NCBI GenBank assembly: GCA_024653875.1
Contig: JANLHE010000142.1
Span: forward strand, 1-6,380
Direction: 5' to 3'
Length of the DNA stretch: 6,380 nucleotides
From: Acidobacteriota bacterium
Lineage (GTDB): Bacteria > Acidobacteriota > Vicinamibacteria > Vicinamibacterales > SCN-69-37
Below, piece by piece: positions 5,813 through 6,380 of this stretch (its first letter is position 1; each line of letters starts with the position of its first letter). The notes under the pieces are model-generated. The model did no database searches. It was given only the letters and a program-made list of their open reading frames with translations, and was not told where the DNA came from. Made by a program: the position numbers and the translations under genes.

Positions 5813-6365
5813 CTGGCACGCGGCGCAACCGCAGTGGCCCGTCGCTTCCTTGGTGTTTCTCGATGAAACCGGCGTCACGACGGACCTCTTGCGGCGCTAC
5901 GGCCGGAGTCCCCGCGGCACCCGTCTGATCGATCACACTCCCTACAGTCATTGGCAGGCCTGCACCGTCTTGGCGGCCCTGCGGATGACCGGCCTCACCG
6001 CCCCCGGCGTCTTCGACGGCGCGATCGACACCGACAGTGTCCAAGCGTATGTCGACCAGGTACTGGTGCCCACGCTGCAGCCAGGCGATTGGGTGATTGC
6101 TGACAACCTCGCGGTACACAAGCAGCCGGCCGTCCGCGCGGCCATCGAACGCGCCGGCGCGACGCTGCACCTCCTCCCGCCCTACAGTCCGGACCTCTAT
6201 CCAATCGAACAAGCCTTCGCCAAACTCAAAGCGTTCCTGCGGGCGGCGCGGCCGCGGACCTTCGACGAGGTCTGGCGCTTGATCGCCGCCGCCATGCACC
6301 TCTTCTCCGCCGCCGAGTGTGTGGCCTACCTCCACAATTCTGGTTATGTCGGCGCTACACGCTAA
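5429..6365 (+). CDS. IS630-family transposase, two frames joined at an A9 run
   Basis: Cuts and joins the element ends as a DDE transposase. The first frame (5429-5812) starts with ATG 6 bases after GGAGG and encodes the DNA-binding part, with a helix-turn-helix near residues 20-45 (VAAQFSVSRAWVHRVV) and a second helical unit near 68-105. The second frame, open from 5754 to 6365, encodes the catalytic part. Joining them by skipping one A in the run at 5752-5760 gives about 311 residues, with D145 (in FLDETG), D225 (in ADNLAVHK) and E260 (in YPIEQ); 34 residues separate the last two, the DD34E spacing of the family. The second frame has a TAA at 5751-5753, so the frame change must occur within the A run. 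The shift needed is +1 (or loss of one A, or gain of two). It may be programmed transcript slippage, a real inactivating indel, or a sequencing error in the homopolymer. Confidence 0.85.
5752..5760 (+). other. Slippery A9 homopolymer, site of the transposase frame change
   Basis: Nine consecutive A in an otherwise GC-rich gene, read as GTA-AAA-AAA-AAC in the first frame. Bounded by the TAA of the second frame at 5751-5753 and by the TGA of the first at 5810-5812. Long A runs are known sites of RNA-polymerase slippage in bacterial insertion sequences. Transcripts with 8 or 11 A encode the full transposase, while 9 or 10 A do not. Confidence 0.7.
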
Positions 6366-6377
6366 TCAAAAACGCTC
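6366..6377 (-). repeat. Right terminal inverted repeat of the IS
   Basis: Read on the minus strand it is GAGCGTTTTTGA, identical to the left end. It starts directly after the TAA of the transposase gene and is followed by TA (6378-6379), the second copy of the target duplication. Confidence 0.85.
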
Positions 6378-6380
6378 TAG

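Larger units (their letters stand above)
5368..6377 (+). mobile_element. Complete IS630-family (Tc1/mariner superfamily) insertion sequence, about 1010 bp
   Basis: The element has inverted ends sharing GAGCGTTTTTGA, a single transposase region with a DD34E catalytic triad that fills nearly all of it, and TA dinucleotides directly outside both ends (5366-5367 and 6378-6379). With the outer C (5365) and G (6380), the restored target reads CTAG, the preferred target known for IS630, with TA duplicated. The left end carries one G more than the right, so that boundary is certain to about one base. The transposase stop (6363-6365) abuts the right inverted repeat. Both ends match well and the active-site residues are present, so the copy looks recent and possibly active, depending on the frame change at the A9 run. 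The right flank is outside the window, so I cannot say what was interrupted. Confidence 0.88.

Noticed and set aside
5401..5928. A plus-strand frame that would be reached by a -1 shift at the A9 run
   Set aside because: The product downstream of the run is proline/serine-rich and lacks the DDE motifs. The catalytic part is in the +1 frame.
5520..6335. A 271-codon minus-strand open frame inside the insertion sequence
   Set aside because: It lies opposite the transposase catalytic part with its DD34E residues, and no passenger-gene features are visible.
1..6380. CRISPR array, tRNA or rRNA genes
   Set aside because: No regularly spaced repeats, no cloverleaf with the conserved T-loop, and no rRNA-like stretch were seen on either strand.

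Overview
The window is a GC-rich bacterial chromosome fragment with short intergenic gaps. It holds four host genes and, at the right end, a complete insertion sequence. Gene content (an exported serine hydrolase joined to an Xaa-Pro peptidase, an AIM24 protein, a plastid-type acyltransferase) and base composition would fit a soil-type lineage such as Acidobacteriota. That placement is a guess, because no rRNA or other phylogenetic marker is present.

Layout. Positions 1-2771, minus strand: one uninterrupted reading frame (at least 923 codons, open at the left edge) that joins a beta-lactamase-like serine hydrolase (S12 type) to an Xaa-Pro dipeptidyl-peptidase (S15 type), behind a probable signal peptide. 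Positions 2810-3760, plus strand: a soluble glycerol-3-phosphate acyltransferase of the type known from plant plastids and chlamydiae, divergent from the fusion gene across only 38 bp. Positions 3757-5222, minus strand: a two-gene operon of a one-pass membrane protein of unknown function and an AIM24-family protein, coupled by an ATGA overlap. Its last stop codon shares a CTAG with the stop of the convergent acyltransferase gene. Positions 5223-5367: the intergenic stretch with the operon promoter. Positions 5368-6377: an IS630-family element in a CTAG target, with a transposase split by a frame change at a run of nine A.

Two regulatory patterns stand out. All four host genes lack a Shine-Dalgarno site, and each has a TANNNT hexamer ending exactly 6 or 7 bases before its ATG, the arrangement expected for leaderless transcripts. 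The insertion sequence instead has a strong GGAGG site, but that site and the AUG lie in the 3' arm of a 13-bp hairpin. This suggests that read-through transcripts are translationally silenced, as is known for IS10 and IS50.

The host genes do not form one pathway. The fusion protein probably degrades peptides outside the cytoplasm, the acyltransferase would start phospholipid synthesis, and the operon has no assignable process. I found no CRISPR array, tRNA or rRNA. The best candidates for something new are the S12-S15 fusion, the uniform leaderless signature, the plastid-type acyltransferase in this context, and the IS expression control (hairpin plus slippery A9).
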